Assembly: GCA_036250195.1 (NCBI GenBank)
Contig: JAVHZZ010000015.1
Coordinates: 2,976,001 to 3,040,000 of the forward strand
Direction: 5' to 3'
DNA: 64,000 bases
DNA from: Mixophyes australis
Taxonomy: Eukaryota > Chordata > Amphibia > Anura > Limnodynastidae
Positions 46,001 through 60,099 of the stretch are shown piece by piece. The notes under the pieces are model-generated. The model was not told the DNA's origin, did not search any database, and saw only the letters and a program-made list of their open reading frames with translations. Numbering within the stretch: position 1 is the stretch's first letter; every line of letters starts with the position of its first letter. A program made the position numbers and the translations under genes.

Positions 46001-48070
46001 CATGATTCGATTCATGATTCATGATTCGATTCATATTTCATGATTCATAATTTATGATTCGATTCATGATTCATGATTCATGATTCATGATTCAATTCAT
46101 GATTCATGATTCGATTCATGATTCATGATTCATGATTCAATTCATGATTCATGATTCATGATTCAATTCATGATTCATGATTCATGATTTATGATTCAAT
46201 TCATGATTCAATTCATGATTCATTTCATGATTCATGATTCGATTCATGATTCATGATTCATGATTCATTTCATGATTCATGATTCGATTCATGATTCATG
46301 ATTCATGAATCGATTCATGATTCATGATTCGATTCATGATTCATGATTCGATTCATGATTCATGATTCATGATTCAATTCATGATTCATGATTCGATTCA
46401 TGATTCATGATTCATGATTTAATTCATGATTCATGATTCGATTCATGATTCATAATTCATGATTCATGATTCATGATTCAATTCTTGATTCATGATTCAA
46501 TTCATGATTCATGATTTGATTCATGATTCATGATTCATGATTCGATTCATGATTCATGATTCGATTCATGATTCATGATTCAATTCATGATTCATGATTT
46601 ATGATTCAATTCATGATTCAATTCATGTTTCATTATTAAATTCATGATTCATGATTCATGATACGATTCATGATTCATGATTCAATTTATGATTCATGAT
46701 TTGATTCATGATTCATGATTCAATTTATGATTCATGATTTGATTCATGATTCATAATTCAATTCATGATTTATGATTCATGATTCAATTCATGATTCATG
46801 ATTCAATTCATGATTCATGATTCATGATTCAATTCATGATTCTATTCATGATTAATTTCATGATTAATGATTCATGATTCAATTGATGATTCATGATTCA
46901 ATTCATGATTCATGATTCAATTCATGATTCATGATTCATGATTCAATTCATGATTCTATTCATGATTAATTTCATGATTAATGATTCTTGATTCAATTGA
47001 TGATTCATGATGCAATTCATGATTCATGATTCAATTCATGATTCATGATTCAATTCATGTTTCATGATTTGATTCATGATTCATGATTCAATTCATGATT
47101 CATGATTCATGATTCAATTCATGATTCGTGATTCGACTTATGATTCATGATTCAATTCCTGATTCATGATTTATGATTCAATTCATGATTCAATTCATGA
47201 TTCATGATTCAATTCATGATTCGAGATTCATGATTCGATTCATGATTCATGATTCGATTCATGATTCATGATTCATAATTTATGATTCGATTCATGATTC
47301 ATGATTCGATTCATGATTCATGATTCATGATTCAATTCATGATTCATAATTCATGATTCAATTCATGATTCATGATTCATGATTCATGATTCATGATTCA
47401 ATTCATGATACATGATTCAATTCATGTTTCATGATTCGATTCATGATTCATGATTTATGATTCAATTCATGATTCAATTGATGATTCATGATTCGATCCA
47501 TGATTCGATTCATGATTCATGATTCATGATTCATTTCATGATTCATGATTCGATTCATGATTCATGATTCATGAATCGATTCATGATTCATGATTCATGA
47601 TTCAATTCATGATTCATGATTCGATTCATGATTCATGATTCATGATTTAATTCATGATTCATGATTCGATTCATGATTCATAATTCATGATTCATGATTC
47701 ATGATTCATGATTCAATTCATGATTCATGATTCAATTCATGATTCATGATTTGATTCATGATTCATGATTCATGATTCGATTCATGATTCATGATTCGAT
47801 TCATGATTCGATTCATGATTCATGATTCGATTCATGATTCATGATTCAATTCATGATTCAAGATTTATGATTCAATTCATGATTCAATTCATGTTTCATT
47901 ATTAAATTCATGATTCATGATTCATGATACGATTCATGATTCATGATTCAATTTATGATTCATGATTTGATTCATGATTCATGATTCAATTTATGATTCA
48001 TGATTTGATTCATGATTCATAATTCAATTCATGATTTATGATTCATGATTCAATTCATGATTCATTTCAT
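45000..48070 (+). repeat. 3,048-bp tandem pair, copy 1
   Basis: CGACTTATG at 45906 and 47134 and GATACG at 46660 all recur exactly 3,048 bp downstream. A GAATC word at 45016 recurs at 3,074 bp and GATACG at 47926 at 3,102 bp, so the ends differ by 26 and 54 bp. The copy itself contains two related halves (CGACTTATG 1,228 bp apart). Edges are approximate. Confidence 0.88.
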
Positions 48071-51000
48071 GATTCATGATTCAATTCATGAATCATGATT
48101 CAAGATTCATGATTCAATTCATGATTCATGATTCATGATTCAATTCATGATTCATGATTCATTATTCAATTCATGATTCATGATTCCTGATTCAATTCAT
48201 GATTCATGATTCATGATTCAATTCATGATTCATTTCATGATTTATGATTCAATTCATGATTCATTTCATGATTCATGATTCATTTCATGATTCATGATTC
48301 ATTTCATGATTCATGATTCATGATTCAATTCATAATTCATGATGCAATTCATGATTCATGATTCGATTCATGATTCATGATTCAATTCATGATTCATGAT
48401 TCATGATTCAATTCATGATTCATATTTCGATTCATGATTCATGATTCGATTCATGATTCATGATTCATGATGCAATTCATGATTCATGATTCGATTCATG
48501 ATTCATGATTCAATTCATGATTCATGATTCAATTCATGATTCATATTTCGATTCATGATTCATGATTCGATTCATGATTCATGATTCATGATTCAATTCA
48601 TGATTCATGATTCGATTTATGATTCATGATTCAATTCATGATTCATGATTTATGATTCAATTCATGATTCAATTCATGATTCATGATTCAATTCATGATT
48701 CGAGATTCATGATTCGATTCATGATTCATGATTCAATTCATGATTCATGATTCGATTAATGATTCAATTCATGATTAATGATTCACGATTCATGATCCAT
48801 GATTCATGATTCGATTCATGATTCATGATTCATGATTCATGATTCATTTCATGATTTAATTCATGATTCATGATTCATGATTCAATTCAGGATTCATGAT
48901 TCATGATTCGATTCATGATTCATGATTCATGATTCAATTCATGATTCGTGATTCGACTTATGATTCATGATTCAATTCCTGATTCATGATTTATGATTCA
49001 ATTCATGATTCAATTCATGATTCATGATTCAATTCATGATTCGAGATTCATGATTCGATTCATGATTCATGATTCGATTCATATTTCATGATTCATAATT
49101 TATGATTCGATTCATGATTCATGATTCATGATTCATGATTCAATTCATGATTCATGATTCGATTCATGATTCATGATTCATGATTCAATTCATGATTCAT
49201 GATTCATGATTCAATTCATGATTCATGATTCATGATTTATGATTCAATTCATGATTCAATTCATGATTCATTTCATGATTCATGATTCGATTCATGATTC
49301 ATGATTCATGATTCATTTCATGATTCATGATTCGATTCATGATTCATGATTCATGAATCGATTCATGATTCATGATTCGATTCATGATTCATGATTCGAT
49401 TCATGATTCATGATTCATGATTCAATTCATGATTCATGATTCGATTCATGATTCATGATTCATGATTTAATTCATGATTCATGATTCGATTCATGATTCA
49501 TAATTCATGATTCATGATTCATGATTCAATTCATGATTCATGATTCAATTCATGATTCATGATTTGATTCATGATTCATGATTCATGATTCGATTCATGA
49601 TTCATGATTCGATTCATGATTCATGATTCAATTCATGATTCATGATTTATGATTCAATTCATGATTCAATTCATGTTTCATTATTAAATTCATGATTCAT
49701 GATTCATGATACGATTCATGATTCATGATTCAATTTATGATTCATGATTTGATTCATGATTCATGATTCAATTTATGATTCATGATTTGATTCATGATTC
49801 ATAATTCAATTCATGATTTATGATTCATGATTCAATTCATGATTCATGATTCAATTCATGATTCATGATTCATGATTCAATTCATGATTCTATTCATGAT
49901 TAATTTCATGATTAATGATTCATGATTCAATTGATGATTCATGATTCAATTCATGATTCATGATTCAATTCATGATTCATGATTCATGATTCAATTCATG
50001 ATTCTATTCATGATTAATTTCATGATTAATGATTCTTGATTCAATTGATGATTCATGATGCAATTCATGATTCATGATTCAATTCATGATTCATAATTCA
50101 ATTCATGTTTCATGATTTGATTCATGATTCATGATTCAATTCATGATTCATGATTCATGATTCAATTCATGATTCGTGATTCGACTTATGATTCATGATT
50201 CAATTCCTGATTCATGATTTATGATTCAATTCATGATTCAATTCATGATTCATGATTCAATTCATGATTCGAGATTCATGATTCGATTCATGATTCATGA
50301 TTCGATTCATGATTCATGATTCATAATTTATGATTCGATTCATGATTCATGATTCATGATTCATGATTCATGATTCATGATTCAATTCATGATTCATGAT
50401 TCGATTCATGATTCATGATTCATGATTTAATTCATGATTCATAATTCATGATTCAATTCATGATTCATGATTCATGATTCATGATTCATGATTCAATTCA
50501 TGATACATGATTCAATTGATGATTCATGATTCGATTCATGATTCATGATTTATGATTCAATTCATGATTCAATTGATGATTAATGATTCGATCCATGATT
50601 CGATTCATGATTCATGATTCATGATTCATTTCATGATTCATGATTCGATTCATGATTCATGATTCATGAATCGATTCATGATTCATGATTCATGATTCAA
50701 TTCATGATTCATGATTCAATTCATGATTCATGATTCGATTCATGATTCATGATTCATGATTTAATTCATGATTCATGATTCGATTCATGATTCATAATTC
50801 ATGATTCATGATTCATGATTCATGATTCAATTCATGATTCATGATTCAATTCATGATTCATGATTTGATTCATGATTCATGATTCATGATTCGATTCATG
50901 ATTCATGATTCGATTCATGATTCATGATTCGATTCATGATTCATGATTCAATTCATGATTCAAGATTTATGATTCAATTCATGATTCAATTCATGTTTCA

Positions 51001-51150
51001 TTATTAAATTCATGATTCATGATTCATGATACGATTCATGATTCATGATTCAATTTATGATTCATGATTTGATTCATGATTCATGATTCAATTTATGATT
51101 CATGATTTGATTCATGATTCATAATTCAATTCATGATTTATGATTCATGA
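48071..51150 (+). repeat. 3,048-bp tandem pair, copy 2
   Basis: Partner tags lie at 48090 (GAATC), 48954 and 50182 (CGACTTATG), and 49708 and 51028 (GATACG). The middle of the copy keeps a constant offset for over 1.2 kb, so few indels have occurred since the duplication. Confidence 0.88.
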
Positions 51151-53950
51151 TTCAATTCATGATTCATTTCATGATTCATGATTCAATTCATGATTCATTT
51201 CATGATTCATGATTCAATTCATGATTCATGATTCATGATTCAATTCATGATTCTATTCATGATTCATTTCATGATTAATGATTCATGATTCAATTGATGA
51301 TTCATGATGCAATTCATGATTCATGATTCAATTCATGATTCATGATTCAATTCATGTTTCATGATTTGATTCATGATTCATGATTCAATTCATGATTCAT
51401 GATTCATGATTCATGATTCAATTCATGATTCATGATTCAAATCATAAATTAATTCATGATTCATGATTCAATTCATGATTTATGATTCAATTCATGATTC
51501 ATGATTCAATTCATGATTCATGATTCGATTTATGATTAATGATTTATGATTCGTTTCATGATTCATGATTCATTTCATGATTCGTGTTTCGATTCATAAT
51601 TCATGATTCAATTCATGATTCATGATTCAATTCATGATTCATGATTCGATTCATTATTCATGATTCATGATTCATGATTCGATTCATGATTCTTGATTCA
51701 TTTCATGATTCATGATTCATGATTCAAATCATGATTCATGTTTTGATTCAGAATTCATGATTTGATTCATGATTCATGATTTGATTCATAATTCATGATT
51801 CATAATTCATGAATCGATTCATGATTCATGATTCACGATTCAATTCATGATTCATGATTCACGATTCAATTCATGATTCATGATTCGATTCATGATTCAT
51901 GATTCAATTCATGATTTATGATTCAATTTATGATTCAATTCATGATTCATGATTCAATTCAATTCATGATTCATGATTCATGATTCAATTCATGATTCAT
52001 GATTAATTTCATGATTCATGATTCGATTCATGATTCATGATTCAGGATTCATGATTCATTTCATGATTCAAGATTCATGATTCAATTCCTGATTCATGAT
52101 TTATGATTCAATTCATGATTCAATTCATGTTTCATGATTCAATTCATGATTCATGATTCATGATTCATGATTCGATTCATGATTCATTAATCAATTCATG
52201 ATTCATGATTTGATTCATGATTTATGATTCAAATCATGAATCAAGATTCATGATTCATGATTCAATTCATGATTCATGATTCAATTTATGATTCATGATT
52301 TGATTCATGATTCATGATTCATGATTCAATTCATGATTCATTTCATGATTCAATTCATGATTCATGATTCATGATTCAATTCATGATTCATTTCATGTTT
52401 CATGATTCATTTCATGATTCATGATTTAATTCATGATTAATGATTCATGATTCAATTCATGATTCATGATGCAATTCATGATTCATGATTCAATTCATGA
52501 TTCATGATTCATGATTCGATTCATGATTCATGATTCAATTCATGATTCATGATTCGATTCATGATTCATGATTCAATTCATGACTTATGATTTATGATTC
52601 AATTTATCATTCAATTCATGATTCATGATTCAATTCATGATTCATGATTCATGATTCGATTCATGATTCAATTCATGATTCATGATTCATGATTGAATTC
52701 ATGATTCATGATTCATGATTCGATTCATGATTCATGATTTAAGATTCAATTCATGATTCAATTCATGATTCATGATTGAATTCATGATTCATGATTCATG
52801 ATTCGATTCATGATTCATGATTCAATTCATGATTCATGATTTAATTCATGATTCATGATTCAATTCATGTATCATGATTCATGATTCATGATTCATGATT
52901 TAATTCATGATTCATGATTCATGATTCATGATTTAATTCATGATTCATGATTCAATTCATGATTCATGATTCGATTCATGATTCATGATTCATGATTCAA
53001 GATTCAATTCATGATTCATGATTCATGATTCAATTCATGATTCATGATTTGATTCATGATTCATGATTCAATTCATGATTTATGATTTATAATTCAATTT
53101 ATGATTCGATTCATGATTCATGATTCAATTCATGATTCATGATTCATGATTCGATTCATGATTCATGATTCAATTCATGATTCATGATTCATGATTCAAT
53201 TCATGATTCATGATTTATGATTCATGATTCAATTCATGATTCATGATTCAATTCATGATTCATGATTCGATTCATGATTCATGATTCATGATTCATGATT
53301 CAATACATGATTCATGATTCGATTCATGATTCATGATTTAATTCATGATTCATGATTTGATTCATGATTCATGATTCAATTCATGAATCATGATTCATGA
53401 TTCATGATTCAATTCATAAATCATGATTCATGATTCATGATTAAATTCATGATTCATGATGCAATTCATGATTCATGATTCAATTCATGATTCATGATTT
53501 AATTCATGTTTCATGATTCGATTCATGATTCATGATTCAATTCATGATTCATGATTCATGATTCAATTCATGATTCATGATTCGATTCAAAATTCATGAT
53601 TCATGATTCGATTCATGATTTATGATTCATGATTCAATTCATGATTCATCGTTCGATTTATGATTCATGATTTAATTCATGATTCATGATTTATGATTCA
53701 ATTCATGAATTAATTCATGATTCATGATTCAATTCATGATTCGAGATTCATGATTCGATTCATGATTCATGATTCGATTCATGATTCATGATTGGATTCA
53801 TTATTCATGATTCATAATTTATGATTCAATTCATGATTCATGATTCATGATTCATGATTCAATTCATGATTCATGATTCAATTCATGATTCATGATTCGA
53901 TTCATGATTCATGATTCATGATTCATGATTCAATTCATGATTCATGATTC
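49700..53950 (+). repeat. 10.2-10.5-kb-spaced segmental repeat, left copy
   Basis: The tags are GATACG at 49708 and 51028, CGACTTATG at 50182, CGTGTTTCG at 51583, CAGAATTC at 51749, CATTAATC at 52185 and CATCG at 53647. Each has a partner near 60.2-63.9 kb. The offset is 10,467 bp to about 50.2 kb, then 10,242, 10,211, 10,211, 10,240 and 10,273. The step near 50.2-51.0 kb shows that about 225 bp was lost in the right copy or gained in the left. The end coordinate is approximate. Confidence 0.88.
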
Positions 53951-56900
53951 GATTCATGATTCATGATTCGATTCATGATTCATGATTCAATTCATGATTC
54001 ATGATTCGATTCATGATTCATGATTCGATTCATGATTCATGATTCATGATTCAATTCAGGATTCAATTCATGATTCATTTCATGATTCATTATTCGATTC
54101 ATGATTCATAATTCATGATTCATGATTCGATTCATGATGCAATTCATGATTCGATTCATGATGCAATTCATGATTCATGATTCAATTCATGATTCATGAT
54201 TTAATTCATGTTTCATGATTCGATTCATTATTCATGATTCAATTCATGATTCATGATTCATGATTCATGATTCAATTCATGATTCATGATTCATGAATCA
54301 ATTCATGATTCATGATTCGATTCAAAATTCATGATTCATGATTCGATTCATGATTTATGATTCATGATTCAATTCATGATTCATCGTTCGATTTATGATT
54401 CATGATTTAATTCATGATTCATGATATATGATTCAATTCATGAATTAATTCATGATTCATGATTCAATTCATGATTCGAGATTCATGATTCGATTCATGA
54501 TTCATGATTCGATTCATGATTCATGATTGGATTCATGATTCATGATTCATAATTTATGATTCAATTCATGATTCATGATTCATGATTCATGATTCAATTC
54601 ATGATTCATGATTCGATTCATGATTCATGATTCATGATTCAATTCATGATTCATGATTCAATTCATGATTCATAATTCGATTCATGATTCATGATTCATG
54701 ATTTATGATTCAATTCAGGATTCAATTCATGATTCATTTCATGATTCATGATTCGATTCATGATTCATAATTCATGATTCATTTCATGATTCATGATTCG
54801 ATTCATGATTCATGATTCATGATTCATGATTTGATTCATGATTCATGATTCATGATTCAATTCATGATTCATGATTCGATTCATGATTCATAATTCATGA
54901 TTCATGATTCATGATTCAATTCATGATTTATGATTTATGATTCAATTTATGATTCAATTCATGATTCATGATTCAATTCATGATTCATGATTCATGATTT
55001 GATTCATAATTCATTATTTAATTCATGATTCATGATTCGATTCATGATTCATGATTCAATTCATGATTCATGATTCATGATTCAATTCATGATTCATGAT
55101 TCATGATTCATGATTCATGATTCATGATTCAAATCATGATTCATGATTCGATTCATGATTCATGATTCATGATTCAATTCATGATTCATGATTCATGATT
55201 CAATTCATGATTCATGATTCGATTCATGATTCATGATTAAATTGATGATTCATGATTTATGATTCAATTCATGATTCAATTGATGATTCATGATTCAATT
55301 CATGATTCATGATTCATGAATCGATTCATGATTCATGATTTAATTCATGATTCGAGATTCATGATTCGATTCATGATTCATGATTCGATTCATGATTCAT
55401 GATTGGATTCATGATTCATGATTCATAATTTATGATTCAATTCATGATTCATGATTCATGATTCAATTCATGATTCATGATTCAATTCATGATTCATGAT
55501 TCGATTCATGATTCATGATTCATGATTCATGATTCATGATTCAATTCATGATTCATGATTCGATTCATGATTCATGATTCGATTCATGATTCATGATTCA
55601 ATTCATGATTCATGATTCGATTCATGATTCATGATTCGATTCATGATTCATGATTCATGATTCAATTCAGGATTCAATTCATGATTCATTTCATGATTCA
55701 TTATTCGATTCATGATTCATAATTCATGATTCATGATTCGATTCATGATTCATGATGCAATTCATGATTCATGATTCAATTCATGATTCATGATTTAATT
55801 CATGTTTCATGATTCGATTCATGATTCATGATTCAATTCATGATTCATGATTCATGAATCAATTCATGATTCATGATTCGATTCAAAATTCATGATTCAT
55901 GATTCGATTCATGATTTATGATTCATGATTCAATTCATGATTCATCGTTCGATTTATGATTCATGATTTAATTCATGATTCATGATTTATGATTCAATTC
56001 ATGAATTAATTCATGATTCATGATTCAATTCATGATTCGAGATTCATGATTCGATTCATGATTCATGATTCGATTCATGATTCATGATTGGATTCATGAT
56101 TCATGATTCATAATTTATGATTAAATTCATGATTCATGATTCATGATTCATGATTCAATTCATGATTCATGATTCGATTCATGATTCATGATTCATGATT
56201 CAATTCATGATTCATGATTCAATTCATGATTCATAATTCGATTCATGATTCATGATTCAATTCATGATTCATGATTTATGATTCAATTCAGGATTCAATT
56301 CATGATTCATTTCATGATTCATGATTCGATTCATGATTCATAATTCATGATTCATTTCATGATTCATGATTCGATTCATGATTCATGATTCATGATTCAT
56401 GATTTGATTCATGATTCATGATTCATGATTCAATTCATGATTCATGATTCGATTCATGATTCATAATTCATGATTCATGATTCATGATTCAATTCATGAT
56501 TTATGATTTATGATTCAATTTATGATTCAATTCATGATTCATGATTCAATTCATGATTCATGATTCATGATTTGATTCATAATTCATTATTTAATTCATG
56601 ATTCATGATTCGATTCATGATTCATGATTCAATTCATGATTCATGATTCATGATTCAATTCATGATTCATGATTCATGTTTCATGATTCATGATTCAATT
56701 CATGATTCATGATTCGATTCATGATTCATGATTCATGATTCATGATTCAATTCATGATTCATGATTCATGATTCATGATTCAATTCATGATTCATGATTC
56801 GATTCATGATTCATGATTAAATTGATGATTCATGATTTATGATTCAATTCATGATTCAATTGATGATTCATGATTCAATTCATGATTCATGATTCATGAT
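53500..56900 (+). repeat. CATCG/GATTGG module cluster, with a 1,561-bp and a 735-bp duplication
   Basis: The rare words CATCG (53647, 54382, 55943) and GATTGG (53790, 54525, 56086) give offsets of exactly 735 and 1,561 bp. GATTGG alone occurs once more at 55401. The 1,561-bp pair spans roughly 53.9-55.5 kb and 55.5-57.0 kb. CATCG appears again at 63920 in the right-hand segmental copy and nowhere else that I noticed. Confidence 0.8.
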
Positions 56901-57199
56901 TCGATTCATGATTCATGATTTAATTCATGATTCATGATTTGATTCATGATTCATGATTCAATTCATGATTCATTTCATGATTCATGATTCATGATTCAAT
57001 TCATGATTCATGATTCAATTCATCATTCATTTCATGAATTATGATTCAATTCATGATTCATGATTCAATTCATGATTCATGATTCAATTCATGATTCATG
57101 ATTCATGATTCAATTCATGATTCATGATTCATGATTCAATTCATGATTTATTTCATGATTCATGATTCATTTCATGATTCATGATTCATTTCATGATTC

Positions 57200-59420
57200 A
57201 TGATTTAATTCATGATTAATGATTCATGATGCAATTCATGATTCATGATTCATGATTCATGATTCAATTCATGATTCATGATTCGATTCATGATTCATGA
57301 TTAAATTGATGATTCATGATTTATGATTCAATTCATGATTCAATTGATGATTCATGATTCTATTCATGATTCATGATTCATGATTCGATTCATGATTCAT
57401 GATTTATTTCATGATTCATGATTTGATTCATGATTCATGATTCAATTCATGATTCATTTCATGATTCATGATTCAATTCATGATTCATGATTCAATTCAT
57501 GATTCATGATTCAATTCATGATTCATTTCATGATTCATGATTCAATTCATGATTCATGATTCAATTCATGATTCATGATTCAATTCATGATTCATGATTC
57601 ATGAATTAATTCATGATTCATTTCATGATTCATGATTCATTTCATGATTCATGATTCATTTCATGATTCATGATTTAATTCATGATTAATGATTCATGAT
57701 GCAATTCATGATTCATGATGCAATTCATGATTCATGATTCAATTCATGATTTATGATTCATGATTCAATTCATGATTCATGATTCGATTCATGATTTATG
57801 ATTCAATTCATGATTCATGATTCAATTCATGATTCATGATTCAATTCATGATTCATGATTCATGAATTAATTCATGATTCATTTCATGATTCATGATTCA
57901 TTTCATGATTCATGATTCATTTCATGATTCATGATTCATTTCATGATTCATGATTTAATTCATGATTAATGATTCATGATGCAATTCATGATTCATGATG
58001 CAATTCATGATTCATGATTCAATTCATGATTTATGATTCATGATTCAATTCATGATTCATGATTCGATTCATGATTTATGATTCAATTCATGATTCATGA
58101 TTCGATTTATGATTCATGATTCAATTCATGATTCATGATTTATGATTCAATTCATGATTCAATTCATGATTTATGATTCATGATTCAATTCATGATTCAT
58201 GATTCGATTCATGATTTATGATTCAATTCATGATTCATGATTCGATTCATGATTCATGATTCAATTCATGATTCATGATTCATGATTCAATTCATGATTC
58301 ATGATTCGATTCATGATTTATGATTCAATTCATGATTCATGATTCGATTTATGATTCATGATTCAATTCATGATTCATGATTTATGATTCAATTCATGAT
58401 TCAATTCATGATTCATGATTTATGATTCAATTCATGATTAAATTCATGATTCATGATTCAATTCATGATTCGAGATTCATGATTTATGATTCATGATTCA
58501 ATTCATGATTCATGATTCAATTCATGATTCATGATTCGATTCATGATTCATGATTCATGATTCATGATTCAATACATGATTCATGATTCGATTCATGATT
58601 CATGATTTAATTCATGATTCATGATTTGATTCATGATTCATGATTCAATTCATGAATCATGATTCATGATTCATGATTCAATTCATAAATCATGATTCAT
58701 GATTCATGATTCAATTCATGATTCATGATTCATGATTCAATTCATGATTCATGATTCGATTCATGATTCATAATTCATGATTCATGATTCATGATTCAAT
58801 TCATGATTCATGATTCAATTCATGATTCATGATTTGATTCATGATTCATGATTCATGATTCGATTCATGATTCATGATTCGATTCATGATTCATGATTCA
58901 TTTCATGATTCATGATTTAATTCATGATTAATGATTCATGATGCAATTCATGATTCATGATGCAATTCATGATTCATGATTCAATTCATGATTTATGATT
59001 CATGATTCAATTCATGATTCATGATTCGATTCATGATTTATGATTCAATTCATGATTCATGATTCAATTCATGATTCATGATTCAATTCATGATTCATGA
59101 TTCATGAATTAATTCATGATTCATTTCATGATTCATGATTCATTTCATGATTCATGATTCATTTCATGATTCATGATTTAATTCATGATTAATGATTCAT
59201 GATGCAATTCATGATTCATGATGCAATTCATGATTCATGATTCAATTCATGATTTATGATTCATGATTCAATTCATGATTCATGATTCTTTTCATGATTT
59301 ATGATTCAATTCATGATTCATGATTCGATTTATGATTCATGATTCAATTCATGATTCATGATTTATGATTCAATTCATGATTCAATTCATGATTTATGAT
59401 TCATGATTCAATTCATGATT
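57200..59420 (+). repeat. Local cassette cluster of about 0.26-0.28 kb
   Basis: A cassette with GATTAATG followed by GATGC words begins at 57214, 57684, 57964, 58927 and 59187. Neighbouring spacings are 470, 280, 963 and 260 bp. The GAATTAATT word (57603, 57864, 59106) travels with it. The stretch 57,390-57,780 has no CpG, an unusual gap for this array. Confidence 0.75.
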
Positions 59421-60099
59421 CATGATTCGATTCATGATTTATGATTCAATTCATGATTCATGATTCGATTCATGATTCATGATTCAATTCATGATTCATG
59501 ATTCATGATTCAATTCATGATTCATGATTCGATTCATGATTTATGATTCAATTCATGATTCATGATTCGATTTATGATTCATGATTCAATTCATGATTCA
59601 TGATTTATGATTCAATTCATGATTCAATTCATGATTCATGATTTATGATTCAATTCATGATTAAATTCATGATTCATGATTCAATTCATGATTCGAGATT
59701 CATGATTTATGATTCATGATTCAATTCATGATTCATGATTCAATTCATGATTCATGATTCGATTCATGATTCATGATTCATGATTCGATTCATGATTCAT
59801 GATTTAATTCATGATTCATGATTTGATTCATGATTCATGATTCAATTCATGAATCATGATTCATGATTCATGATTCAATTCATAAATCATGATTCATGAT
59901 TCATGATTCAATTCATGATTCATGATTCATGATTCAATTCATGATTCATGATTCGATTCATGATTCATAATTCATGATTCATGATTCATGATTCAATTCA
60001 TGATTCATGATTCAATTCATGATTCATGATTTGATTCATGATTCATGATTCATGATTCGATTCATGATTCATGATTCGATTCATGATTCATGATTCAAT

